This document shows positions 44,530 through 52,328 of a stretch of DNA of 64,000 nt, piece after piece. The stretch covers positions 868,001 to 932,000 of the forward strand of contig CAWCFV010000002.1 in the NCBI GenBank assembly GCA_963794995.1, read 5' to 3'. A program made the position numbers and the translations under genes. The notes beneath the pieces were generated by a model, which did no database searches, was not told where the DNA came from, and saw only the letters and a list, made by a program, of their open reading frames with translations. Position 1 is the stretch's first letter; each line of letters starts with the position of its first letter. Source of the stretch: CAWCFV01 sp963794995. Lineage in GTDB: Bacteria > Actinomycetota > Actinomycetes > JACCUZ01.

Positions 44530-44949
44530 TCAGCCGGCCGGACGGCTCTCGGCCTCGCGCACGTGGGCGCACAGGCCGAGCAGCAGCTCGTGCGCCAGGG
44601 TCGGCTGCTTCTCGAGCAGCGGCTGAAAGTTCCACGCGGCGAGCGAGAGCGTGCGCACCGTGCCCTCCGGGCGGATGGTGGCCGAGCGCGGCTTGCCGTC
44701 GATCAGCGAGATCTCGCCGAAGTAGTCCCCCGGGCCCAGGGTGCGCCGCACCTCGCCGTGCTGGAGCACCGTGCACGTCCCCTCCAGCAGGAGGTGGAAG
44801 CCCACGCCCTTGGTACCTTCCTCGACGATCTCGCCACCGGTGTGCTCGACCTCGCGGGTCCGCCCCAGGATGTCCTTGAGCTGCTTGTCCTTGAGCCCCG
44901 CGAACAGGGGCACGGAGCGCAGCTGGGCCAGCATCGCGTCGTCCGACAT
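44530..44949 (-). CDS. Stand-alone cyclic-nucleotide-binding protein
   Basis: A 139-residue single cNMP-binding domain: LFAGLKDKQLKDILGRTREVEHTGGEIVEEG, LLLEGTCTVLQHGE, GPGDYFGEISLIDGKPRSATI. The phosphate-binding cassette GEISLIDGKPRSA keeps Glu and Arg, the contacts for cAMP. No DNA-binding domain follows, so it should act through protein partners. GAGGAGG precedes ATG 44949. Confidence 0.9.
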   Translation of the reverse strand: MSDDAMLAQLRSVPLFAGLKDKQLKDILGRTREVEHTGGEIVEEGTKGVGFHLLLEGTCTVLQHGEVRRTLGPGDYFGEISLIDGKPRSATIRPEGTVRTLSLAAWNFQPLLEKQPTLAHELLLGLCAHVREAESRPAG

Positions 44950-45059
44950 CCTGGTCTTCCTCCTCGGTGGATCCACTCGCGCCTCGAACGAGTCCAGACG
45001 CTGTCACCCCGTCCTGCGCTGCGCAAGGGCCGGGTCCTCCGGCGTGCCGGAGACGAAGC

Positions 45060-46238
45060 TCAGGGCCGCAGCCGCAGCACGACACCCGCATGGTCGGACG
45101 GCCAGAGCCCGCCCACCTTCTCCGCAGGGTCGGTGCCCACGACGACGCCCCGGTCGACCCGTACCGCGGAGCCGTCGGCCGCCCTGGTGAGCACCAGGTC
45201 GATCCGATGGTCGATCACGGTCTCGACGGCGTCGTCGGGGTCGTCGACCAGCTCGCCGAACCCCGAGGTGAACCCGGGGTCCGTGCTCGACCAGTCCAGC
45301 CAGCCGTCGTGCAGCCCGCCGGGGCCGGTGAGCAGCCGGTAGGCCGTCCAGTGCGGGAGGTCGGGCGGCGGACCCGGCTTCGCCCGCCCGTCGAGCGGGT
45401 CGGAGTTGCAGTCGCACACGAGGACCAGCGGCCGACCGCGCACCGCTGCCGGTCCGGCCAGCAGCTCGGCGGCCTGCGCGGCGGCGACGTCCGAGCGCTG
45501 CGACTCCAGGTGCGTGTTCACGACCCGGACCCGCTTGGTGCCCTTGCGCACGTCCGCCCAGGTGTAGCCGCGGATGAACGAGAACGGGACTCCCGCGATC
45601 GCGAAGGTGATCCGGGTGGCGTACTGCCCGCTGCCGTGGCCCTCGACCTTGAGCCCGCCGCGGACAAGCAGCGCATCGCGCATGGTCAGCCGGACGTCGC
45701 GCTCGGTGCCGTCGCCGGGGAACGCCGCGAACGCCGGCCCCTCGACGTCGGACTCCTCCTGGACCGCGGCCACCCGGTAGTCCGCTCCGAGCGCGGCCAG
45801 GTCGCCGAGCAGGACGGCCAGGAAGTCGACGTCGACCGCGGTGGCGTTGGCCACCCCGATCGCCGTCTGCTCGTAGGGCCCGGTCCGCCACAGCGCGACC
45901 TCCTGCAGCCCGACCACGTCGGGCGCCTGGGTCGCGATCTCCCGGGCGAGGGCGGTGCTGCGGGCCGGGAAGTCGGTCCGGTCGACGATGCCCGCGAGCG
46001 TGTGGTTGGACTGGCCGAACGCCAGCAGCGCGGCCAGCCCGGACTTGCCGGCGGTCGCCGCGAGCGGGCGGGTGATGTCGCCGCCGAGGTAGAGGTTGCG
46101 GGTCATCACCGTGAGCGGGGTCCCCGTCCCCGGGGGCGGCGCGGCTGCCGACGGCGCGGCACCCGTCAGCCCCGCGGCCGCGACGGCCAGCGCCGCCGCC
46201 GCCGACACCAGCACCCTGCGTACCGACCGTGTGCGCAC
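45060..46238 (-). CDS. Secreted endonuclease/exonuclease/phosphatase-family protein
   Basis: A 392-residue protein. Residues 1-33 form a signal peptide (MRTRSVRRVLVSAAAALAVAAAG) with an SAAA cleavage region. The EEP fold is shown by TVMTRNLYLGGD (Asn), VVGLQEVALWR (metal Glu), VVNTHLESQ (His), LVCDCNSDPLDG (Asp/Asn) and LWPSDHAGVVLRL (SDH with the last Asp/His). It likely hydrolyses phosphodiesters outside the cell. Substrates of family members include nucleic acids and sphingomyelin-like lipids; the choice is not evident. Confidence 0.92.
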   Translation of the reverse strand: MRTRSVRRVLVSAAAALAVAAAGLTGAAPSAAAPPPGTGTPLTVMTRNLYLGGDITRPLAATAGKSGLAALLAFGQSNHTLAGIVDRTDFPARSTALAREIATQAPDVVGLQEVALWRTGPYEQTAIGVANATAVDVDFLAVLLGDLAALGADYRVAAVQEESDVEGPAFAAFPGDGTERDVRLTMRDALLVRGGLKVEGHGSGQYATRITFAIAGVPFSFIRGYTWADVRKGTKRVRVVNTHLESQRSDVAAAQAAELLAGPAAVRGRPLVLVCDCNSDPLDGRAKPGPPPDLPHWTAYRLLTGPGGLHDGWLDWSSTDPGFTSGFGELVDDPDDAVETVIDHRIDLVLTRAADGSAVRVDRGVVVGTDPAEKVGGLWPSDHAGVVLRLRP

Positions 46239-46332
46239 CGCGTCCTCCCCTGCCTCGCCCCCCGGCTCCTCCCGCCACCCTGCCCCAGGACCGTCGCCAG
46301 CGGAAGGCTCGGCTGCGTGAGCGACGGGTGAC

Positions 46333-47059
46333 TCAGCGGTGCGCGAGCTGCTCTACGGGCGACCAGTCGGGCTCGCCCTCGCTCCCGGCGACCACCGGGT
46401 CGGCCGGCGCAGCGCCCCCGGACCAGCGGCGAGCCAGTAGCAGCGTGACCGCCGCGGCGGCCAGCGCACCCCCGGCGGCCGCGAGGGCGAGCAGCAGCCA
46501 CGGCGTGCCGGTCGCCGCCGCCGCGACCGGCGGGGCGACGCTGGCCTGCGGGTTCGTCACCGGCCGTGCCGACGGCTGGATCTCCTGGTCCGGGATCGGG
46601 GTGCCGCCGGTGCGGGAGCCCGGCTCGACCCCGAGCCGGTCGAGCAGGCCGAGCAGCGCCGCGGGCTCGGCGGGCCGGTACCAGGCGAGGGGGCCGTCCC
46701 AGAGGTTCTCGTCGAGCCCGGTGTGGCTGGCCACCCAGGGACCGTCCGGCCCGCCGAGGAAGATGCGGTCGACCCGCCAGACCTGCACGTCATGGGCCAG
46801 CCAGGTCACCGTGATGGAGCGGCCGGTCTCGTGGCTGCCACGCGCCTGCGTGCCACTGTCGCCGCCGATGCCGACCAGGCGGGACAGCTCGGCGTAGTCG
46901 GGGTCGTCGTAGTAGAGCGACGCGGTGCCGCCGCTACCCGGGGCGACGAGCAGGACGCTGGTCGGCCCGCCGGCACCGGCGGGCACGGCGAGGCAGGACT
47001 GCCGCGAACGCGGCCAGCACGAGGATCAGGACGGTGCGGACGATGCGGACGGTGCGCAT
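46333..47059 (-). CDS. Secreted type I membrane protein, one frame disruption
   Basis: About 241 residues when restored. ATG 47059 with AGGAGG upstream starts a signal peptide (RTVRIVRTVLILVLAAFAAV). The next residues read CLAVPAGAGGPTSVLLVAPG once one extra base at about 46996 is ignored. A globular part follows with SLYYDDPDYAELSRLVGIGGD, ITVTWLAHDVQVWRVDRIFLGG and EPAALLGLLDRLG. A C-terminal helix (TPWLLLALAAAGGALAAAAVTLLLARRW) anchors it. No family recognised. It lies 64 bp downstream of the anti-sigma-like gene and may be part of its regulon. Confidence 0.65.
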
Positions 47060-47123
47060 GGCGACCTCCTGGGGCGACGGGGTGGCACCGTCCCTACACC
47101 GCCGACCGGGACGTGGTTCCGGG

Positions 47124-47915
47124 TCAGAGCCCGGCCGAGCCCGCGACCTCCCGGGCACGCGCCAGTGACACGTCGCCCTCGAGCCGCAGGGTGATGCCGC
47201 GGCGCTCCCAGATCAGCGTGTGCCCGGCCAGTCGGGCGGTCTCGGTACGCCGGCTGCCGTCCGCCTCGAGGACCACGACCTCGTGCGGGGACGGGAACCA
47301 CACCGCGAACTCCCCGGCGACCGACGTGAAGCGCACACCGGGCGCGCTCTTGGCGAAGGCGTAGTCCAGCCTGCCGTCGAACTGGTCCAGCCGCAGCGGG
47401 CCGTCCGCTCCGTCCCAGCTCATCGAGAGCACCCGGCGGTCGTCGGAGACCTCGACGGCGTCCGGGGCGCCCAGCTCGGGCGGCACCACCGGGTCGAACG
47501 CCACCAGCCGCCGCGCCTGGGCCAGGCCGTTCGAGCCGGCCGGCGCCTCGGCCGGGCCGCTCGCGCCGGCCGGCGGCGGGGGCGGGGCGCTCGTCCGGCC
47601 CGGCCGCTCACCGAGCTCGACCCGGACCCCCGCGAAGCCGAACCAGTCGGCGACGGCCGCCCGCACCGGCGGGGCGGCGAGCAGACCGACGAGCAGCGCG
47701 ACGACCGTTGCGGCGACCGCTCGCCGTCGCGACGCGACCACTCCCGCGATGCCGGACGCCGCGCGGTCCACGGGGCCGGGCCGGGTCGGCGCGGGACGCC
47801 GCGCCACCCGGGCCAGCACCGCTCCGGGCAGCCCTGCGGACGGTTCCGGGGCGGGCACGGCACGGCCCAGGGCGACCAGCTCGCTCGCGAGGTCGCCGTA
47901 CGTCGTCTCAGACAC
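47124..47915 (-). CDS. Putative anti-sigma factor (membrane-anchored)
   Basis: A 263-residue protein. A cytoplasmic segment (TYGDLASELVALGRAV) precedes one helix (RRAVAATVVALLVGLLAAPPV), and an extracytoplasmic domain follows with LVAFDPVVPPELGAPDAVEVS and VVVLEADGSRRTETARL. GTG 47915 overlaps the sigma gene stop by 8 nt, the usual coupling of an ECF sigma with its anti-sigma. A Cys/His zinc site typical of ZAS proteins is not seen. It would hold the sigma until an envelope signal arrives. Confidence 0.75.
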   Translation of the reverse strand: MSETTYGDLASELVALGRAVPAPEPSAGLPGAVLARVARRPAPTRPGPVDRAASGIAGVVASRRRAVAATVVALLVGLLAAPPVRAAVADWFGFAGVRVELGERPGRTSAPPPPPAGASGPAEAPAGSNGLAQARRLVAFDPVVPPELGAPDAVEVSDDRRVLSMSWDGADGPLRLDQFDGRLDYAFAKSAPGVRFTSVAGEFAVWFPSPHEVVVLEADGSRRTETARLAGHTLIWERRGITLRLEGDVSLARAREVAGSAGL

Positions 47916-48492
47916 GGTCCGCCTCCGGTGCCGCCGCGCGGTGCTCGAGCTCGACGGCCAGCCGGGCGAGCGCTCGGTGCAGCCGGGACTTCACCGTGCC
48001 CCGGGGCCAGCCGAGGACGGTGGCCGTCTCCGCCTCGTCGAGGTCGAGCAGGTAGCGGCAGGTCACGACCCGGCGGTGCTCGTCGGACAGCGCCGCCAGC
48101 CCCCGGGCCAGGTCCGCGGCGCGCTCCCGCGAGACGACGGCGGCGGCGGGGTCGTCGGCGCCGGCCGCGAGCACCAGCGGCTCGGCCTGCGCCCAGGCCG
48201 AGCGCTCGCGGGCGCCACGACGTCCCGCGGAGCGGTGCAGGTTCTTGGTCTCGTTCGCGACGATGCGCAGCAGCCACGGCCGGAAGGCGGCACCGTCGCG
48301 GAACCGGCCGAGCGCGGCGTACGCCTTGACGAAGGCTTCCTGCACGACGTCCTCCGCGTCCGGTCCCGCTCCCAGCAGGGCGGCGGCGCGGACGGCCACC
48401 GGGGCATGGCGGCGCACCAGCTCCGCGTACGCGTCGGTGTCACCGTCGCGCACCCGGGCCAGGACCTCGCCGTCCTCGTGGTCGACGTCGAT
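47908..48492 (-). CDS. ECF-type RNA polymerase sigma factor (start uncertain)
   Basis: Region 2 is RVRDGDTDAYAELVRRHAP, then DAEDVVQEAFVKAYAAL and FRPWLLRIVANETKN. Region 4 is LARGLAALSDEHRRVVTCRYLLDLDEAETATVLGWPRGTVKSRLHRAL. The start is awkward: ATC 48492 has an ideal GGGAGG 7 nt upstream and begins IDVDHEDGEVLARV; the nearest GTG is 48453, which would trim the start of region 2. I give 48492 and accept that it may hide a miscalled ATG. About 194 residues. It is regulated with its overlapping anti-sigma gene. Confidence 0.85.
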   Translation of the reverse strand: MDVDHEDGEVLARVRDGDTDAYAELVRRHAPVAVRAAALLGAGPDAEDVVQEAFVKAYAALGRFRDGAAFRPWLLRIVANETKNLHRSAGRRGARERSAWAQAEPLVLAAGADDPAAAVVSRERAADLARGLAALSDEHRRVVTCRYLLDLDEAETATVLGWPRGTVKSRLHRALARLAVELEHRAAAPEADRV

Positions 48493-48572
48493 GCGGCGCC
48501 TCCCTGCGTTGCCGTCCGAGCTACACCGCCGGTCCCGCCCCGGTTCCGGCGTCGTTCCGGCGTCGGGTCCCG

Positions 48573-48803
48573 CTACCGGCGCGTGCGGCGCGAGCGGCGC
48601 GTGCGGCGACGCTCCCGCAGGGACGCCCACATCAGGGACGCCATGCTCGCGAGCATCAGGCCGATCGCGCACAGCCAGAGCACCGAGGGGAAGATCGGGT
48701 GCACGTCGGTGAACGCGGCGGAGAGGAACGCCAGGAGACCCAGCCCGGTCGCGAGGAGCACGCCGGACGCTCCCCGGCTGAGGGCACGGTGCTGGGTGGC
48801 CAC
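48573..48803 (-). CDS. Small two-helix membrane protein
   Basis: A 76-residue protein with two hydrophobic helices (ASGVLLATGLGLLAFLSAAF and VLWLCAIGLMLASMASLMW) joined by a loop, and a basic tail (RERRRTRRSRRTRR). The start GTG 48803 begins VATQHRALSRG. No family recognised. It lies upstream of the sigma gene on the same strand with an 80-bp gap. Confidence 0.6.
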   Translation of the reverse strand: MATQHRALSRGASGVLLATGLGLLAFLSAAFTDVHPIFPSVLWLCAIGLMLASMASLMWASLRERRRTRRSRRTRR

Positions 48804-48858
48804 GCCGTCACGCTAGCGCGCAGGCCGGCTCGGCCGACACGAGACGGACGGGGACGAG

Positions 48859-48932
48859 TGGGGCGGGCGGGACTCGAACCCGCGACCCAGGGATTATGAG
48901 TCCCCTGCTCTAACCGGCTGAGCTACCACCCC
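48859..48932 (-). tRNA. tRNA with CAU anticodon (elongator Met or Ile2)
   Basis: A 74-nt cloverleaf: acceptor GGGGTGG pairs with CCGCCCC (one T-G), discriminator A, D arm TAGCTCAGCCGG, anticodon stem-loop GGGGA-CTCATAA-TCCCT, and T arm GGGTTCGAGTCCC. The anticodon is CAT. The first pair G-C rules out the initiator. Elongator Met versus lysidine-modified Ile2 cannot be told reliably by eye, and the G-rich anticodon stem leans to Ile2. Confidence 0.9.
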
Positions 48933-48974
48933 GGGAGCCGGGAGCGCCGGGCTCTCACCCGCTGGGCTGTCGGG

Positions 48975-49047
48975 CTCCCGCACCTGGACTCGAACCAGGA
49001 ACCTACCGGTTAACAGCCGGTTGCTCTGCCAATTGAGCTATGCGGGA
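48975..49047 (-). tRNA. tRNA-Asn (anticodon GUU)
   Basis: A 73-nt cloverleaf: TCCCGCA pairs with TGCGGGA, discriminator G, D arm TAGCTCAATTGG, anticodon stem-loop ACCGG-CTGTTAA-CCGGT with anticodon GTT, and T arm GGTTCGAGTCC. It is 42 bp upstream of the CAU tRNA on the same strand, so the pair is probably one transcript. Confidence 0.95.
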
Positions 49048-49174
49048 AGGCGTGCGGCGGCCTCGAGGACCTGACGATCCGACCCGCCGACGAGCCTGGA
49101 CAGGCTATCGCAAGGTTCCGGTCGGATGCGCCAGGGTAGGGAGCCCGCGACCGCCCCCGAACCTCGGAGCAGCC

Positions 49175-49474
49175 ATGCGAACCAAGGCCACCTTCCTCAC
49201 CGGCGTCGCCGTGGGCTACGTGCTGGGCGCCCGCGCCGGCCGGGCCCGCTACGAACAGATCCGCCAGGCGGCCCGGTCGTTCATGGCCAACCCGGCGGTG
49301 CAGTCGACCGCCTCCTCCCTGCAGCACCAGGCGGGCGGCGCACTGACCACGGCCAAGGACAAGGCGGCCGACAAGGTCGCCGACCGGCTCGGTGACAAGG
49401 CGCCGTCCTGGCTCGGCTCGGGCCACGAGCACAGCACCGACGGTGCGACCGGCCCCAACGGCCACTACTCCTGA
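49175..49474 (+). CDS. YtxH-like small protein
   Basis: A 99-residue protein. An N-terminal hydrophobic start (MRTKATFLTGVAVGYVLGARAGRARYEQIRQ) is the YtxH/GvpP-like motif in which a short Gly-rich helix precedes RARYEQI. An amphipathic Ala/Lys helix follows (DKAADKVADRLG). It is probably envelope-associated, with stress links in other bacteria. It is 26 bp upstream of the topoisomerase gene. Confidence 0.8.
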   Translation: MRTKATFLTGVAVGYVLGARAGRARYEQIRQAARSFMANPAVQSTASSLQHQAGGALTTAKDKAADKVADRLGDKAPSWLGSGHEHSTDGATGPNGHYS

Positions 49475-49500
49475 CGACAGGCGCGGACGGGGGGACACGA

Positions 49501-50574
49501 GTGGCACGACTGCGCCGCGTCGACTGCGCCGGGCCGGGCATCGCCCGGGTCAAGCGCGGCCGCGGGTTCTCCTACCGGGCGCCTGACGGCAGCACGGTGA
49601 CCGACCCCGTCGTCCTGGAGCGCATCGCCGGACTGGTCATCCCGCCCGCCTGGACCGACGTCTGGATCTGTTCGCACCCGCGCGGGCACATCCAGGCGGT
49701 CGGCACCGATGCGGCCGGTCGCCGGCAGTACCGCTACCACGACGCCTGGCGGGTGCAGCGCGACGCCGAGAAGCACGAGCGGGTCCTCGAGTTCGCGCGG
49801 CGGCTGCCTGCGGCCCGCCGGACGGTGGACGCTCACCTCGCGCAGCGCGGCCCGACCCGGCAGCGGGTGCTGGCGGCCACCTTCCGGCTGCTCGACCTCG
49901 GGTTCTTCCGGATCGGCGGCGAGTCCTACGCCGAGGCGAACGGCTCCTACGGCCTGGCCACCATGCGCCGGGAGCACGTGACGATCTCCGGCGAGATGGT
50001 GGTCTTCGACTACACGGCCAAGAGCGGCAAGCACCGGGTCCAGGCCATCGTCGACGCGAGCGTCCGCAAGGTCGTCAAGGCCCTGCTGGACCGTGACGAC
50101 CCCAGCAAGGAGCTGCTCGCCTACCGCGACCGCGACGGCTGGCACGACGTGACGACGGCCGACATCAACGCCTACCTGCGCGAGGTGCTCGGCGCCGACG
50201 TGAGCGCCAAGGACTTCCGCACCTGGCACGCCACTGTGCTCACCGCGGTGGGGCTGGCCGTGTCGACCGGCGCGCCGACCTCCGAGAGCGCACGCAAGCG
50301 CGCGGTCAGCAGGGTCGTGACCGAGGTGGCGCAGTACCTCGGCAACACCCCGGCGGTCTGCCGTTCCTCCTACATCGACCCTCGGGTCATCGACCTCTAC
50401 GACGACGGCACGACGATCGCACCGGTGCTGGAGCGGCTCGGGGCGGATGCCGACTTCGGCCAGCCGGCCACCCACGGCCAGATCGAGGCCGCCGTGCTGC
50501 GGCTGCTGCGCAAGCCCGCCAAGGCCTCGGCCCGCCGCCGCCCCACCAGCCCGGCCAAGGCGAAGGCGGCCTGA
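49501..50574 (+). CDS. DNA topoisomerase IB (poxvirus-like)
   Basis: A 357-residue type IB topoisomerase that relaxes supercoils through a 3'-phosphotyrosine. VIPPAWTDVWICSHPRGHIQAVGTDAAGRRQYRYH is the N-terminal cap. The catalytic residues include Arg in LGFFRIGGESYAE, the Lys loop in AKSGKHRV, Arg/His in FRTWHATV, and the nucleophile Tyr in CRSSYIDPRV (about residue 293). The tail is Lys/Ala rich (KPAKASARRRPTSPAKAKAA), similar in style to the H1-like protein. GTG 49501 has GGGGGAC upstream. Confidence 0.94.
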   Translation: MARLRRVDCAGPGIARVKRGRGFSYRAPDGSTVTDPVVLERIAGLVIPPAWTDVWICSHPRGHIQAVGTDAAGRRQYRYHDAWRVQRDAEKHERVLEFARRLPAARRTVDAHLAQRGPTRQRVLAATFRLLDLGFFRIGGESYAEANGSYGLATMRREHVTISGEMVVFDYTAKSGKHRVQAIVDASVRKVVKALLDRDDPSKELLAYRDRDGWHDVTTADINAYLREVLGADVSAKDFRTWHATVLTAVGLAVSTGAPTSESARKRAVSRVVTEVAQYLGNTPAVCRSSYIDPRVIDLYDDGTTIAPVLERLGADADFGQPATHGQIEAAVLRLLRKPAKASARRRPTSPAKAKAA

Positions 50575-50580
50575 CGCCGG

Positions 50581-51066
50581 TCAGGCCAGCTCGGAGCGCA
50601 GCCTCGCGAGCGCCTCGTCGACGTGTGCCTGCACGCCGGGGGCGCTGAGATCGGTGCCCGGGTCGGGCACCACCTGCCAGAGCAGCTCGGCCGCGTGGCC
50701 CCGGCGGGCGACCAGCCGGACGGCGCCACCGGCCGGCACCGCGACCCTGCGGCTGAGCACGATGCTCGCCATCACCCGCTCGTGCACGGTCTCGGGCAGG
50801 CGCCCGGGCTCGGGTAGCCGTAACCGGGCCGGGTGGCCGGTCCCGGGCACGGGGTCCAACGCCAGCACCTGCTCCTCGTCGAACCACTGGGCGTGCGCCA
50901 CGTCGGTCCACGCGGTACGTCCGGTCCCAGACAGGAGGGCGCGGTCGGTGGCGACCACCCAGCCCTCCTCGGCGTCGCGGCCGTGGGCGATCACCCGCTC
51001 GCCCCGCTCCAGGGGCAGCGACGAGCGGACCTCCTCGGGCAGCGCGGGGCGCCGGCGCAGCCGCAC
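50581..51066 (-). CDS. Conserved actinobacterial hypothetical protein
   Basis: A 161-residue protein: EEVRSSLPLERGERVIAHGRDAEEGWVVATDRALLSG, then WFDEEQVLALDPVPG and a C-terminal helix with VDEALARLRSEL. The ERVIAHGRD...WVVATDRAL layout resembles bacterial PH-like beta-barrel domains. The role is unknown. Its start lies 3 bp after the sigma-factor stop, so both are in one transcript. Confidence 0.75.
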   Translation of the reverse strand: MRLRRRPALPEEVRSSLPLERGERVIAHGRDAEEGWVVATDRALLSGTGRTAWTDVAHAQWFDEEQVLALDPVPGTGHPARLRLPEPGRLPETVHERVMASIVLSRRVAVPAGGAVRLVARRGHAAELLWQVVPDPGTDLSAPGVQAHVDEALARLRSELA

Positions 51067-51069
51067 CCG

Positions 51070-52263
51070 TCAGGTGCCGAGGTAGTCGCGCAGCTGCGCG
51101 GACAGGTGCGGGTGCCGCAGCTTGGCGAGGCTCTTCGCCTCGATCTGGCGCACCCGCTCGCGAGTGACCCCGAAGGCCCGACCCACCTCTTCGAGCGTGC
51201 GGGGCTCGCCGTCGGTGAGGCCGTACCGCATCCGGACGACCTCTCGCTCCCGGTCGCCGAGATGGGTGAGGACGGCCTCGACGTGGCTGGCGAGCATGCC
51301 CGCCGACACGAGGTCCGGGGGCGGCACCGACTCGGAGTCCTCGATGAGGTCGCCCAGCTCGGAGCCCTCCTCCTCACCGACGGGCGAGTGCAGGGACACC
51401 GGCTCCATCGCCAGCCGCTTGATCTCCTCGACCCGCGAGGCGGGCATGTCCACCTGCGCGGCGATCTCGGCGGCGGTCGGGTCGCGGCCCAGGCTCTGCA
51501 CCAGCAGTCGCTGCGCCCGCAGGATCCGGTTCACCGTCTCGACCATGTGCACCGGGATGCGGATGGTGCGCGCCTGGTCGGCCACCGCACGCGACACCGC
51601 CTGGCGGATCCACCACGAGGCGTACGTCGAGAACTTGAAGCCGCGGGTGTAGTCGAACTTCTCGACCGCCCGGATCAGGCCGAGGTTGCCCTCCTGGATC
51701 AGGTCGAGGAACGGCAGACCGCGCCCGGCGTAGCGCTTGGCGATGGACACCACCAGGCGCAGGTTGGCCTCGATCAGCCGCTGCTTGGCGCGCTCGCCGT
51801 CACCGACCACGGCGAGCAGGTCGCGACGCAGCGCGGCGGTGACCCCAGCCGAGGCCTCGAGCTCCGCCAGCCGCTCGGCGGCGAAGACGCCGGCCTCGAC
51901 CCGCTTGGCGAGCTCGACCTCGTCGGCCGCGGTCAGCAGCGCCACCCGGCCGATCTCGCGCAGGTAGACCCGGACCAGGTCGGCGGAGGTCGCGGGACCG
52001 GCGTCGAGCGAGGGGGCGGGCTCGTCGGCGTCGTCGGCCTCCGCGGCCTCGAGCTCCTCGGCCGAGGGCTCGTCGGCGACGACCTCGACGCCGGACTCGG
52101 CCAGGCCGCGCACGATCTCGTCGATGTTCTCCGGTGCCAGCCCGGAGTCGGTGGCCGCGGCGGCGACGGCCTGCGCGGGTACGAGACCCGCTCCACCGCC
52201 TTCGGCGCGGAGCCGGGCCAGGACCTCCGTCACGGAGTCCGGTACGGCGACGACCTTCCCCAC
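51070..52263 (-). CDS. Sigma-70 factor of the HrdA/SigB group
   Basis: A 397-residue sigma-70. Region 1.2 is DLVRVYLREIGRVALLTAADEVELAKRV. Region 2 is RLIEANLRLVVSIAKRYAGRGLPFLDLIQEGNLGLIRAVEKFDY with GFKFSTYASWWIRQAVSRA. Region 3 follows, and region 4 has PRTLEEVGRAFGVTRERVRQIEAKSLAKLRHP. Region 1.1 is reduced, and VSLHSPVGEEEGSELGDLIEDSE resembles group-2 factors, not HrdB. In Streptomyces the homologue hrdA also lies by dnaG and dgt. GTG 52263 is chosen because CAGACT lies 7 nt before it. Confidence 0.9.
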   Translation of the reverse strand: MGKVVAVPDSVTEVLARLRAEGGGAGLVPAQAVAAAATDSGLAPENIDEIVRGLAESGVEVVADEPSAEELEAAEADDADEPAPSLDAGPATSADLVRVYLREIGRVALLTAADEVELAKRVEAGVFAAERLAELEASAGVTAALRRDLLAVVGDGERAKQRLIEANLRLVVSIAKRYAGRGLPFLDLIQEGNLGLIRAVEKFDYTRGFKFSTYASWWIRQAVSRAVADQARTIRIPVHMVETVNRILRAQRLLVQSLGRDPTAAEIAAQVDMPASRVEEIKRLAMEPVSLHSPVGEEEGSELGDLIEDSESVPPPDLVSAGMLASHVEAVLTHLGDREREVVRMRYGLTDGEPRTLEEVGRAFGVTRERVRQIEAKSLAKLRHPHLSAQLRDYLGT

Positions 52264-52328
52264 GCCTTGGAGTCTGCCCCTCACACCGCGCGAGCGCAGC
52301 CGATTACGGAGTCGATCTCCGTTCTGTC

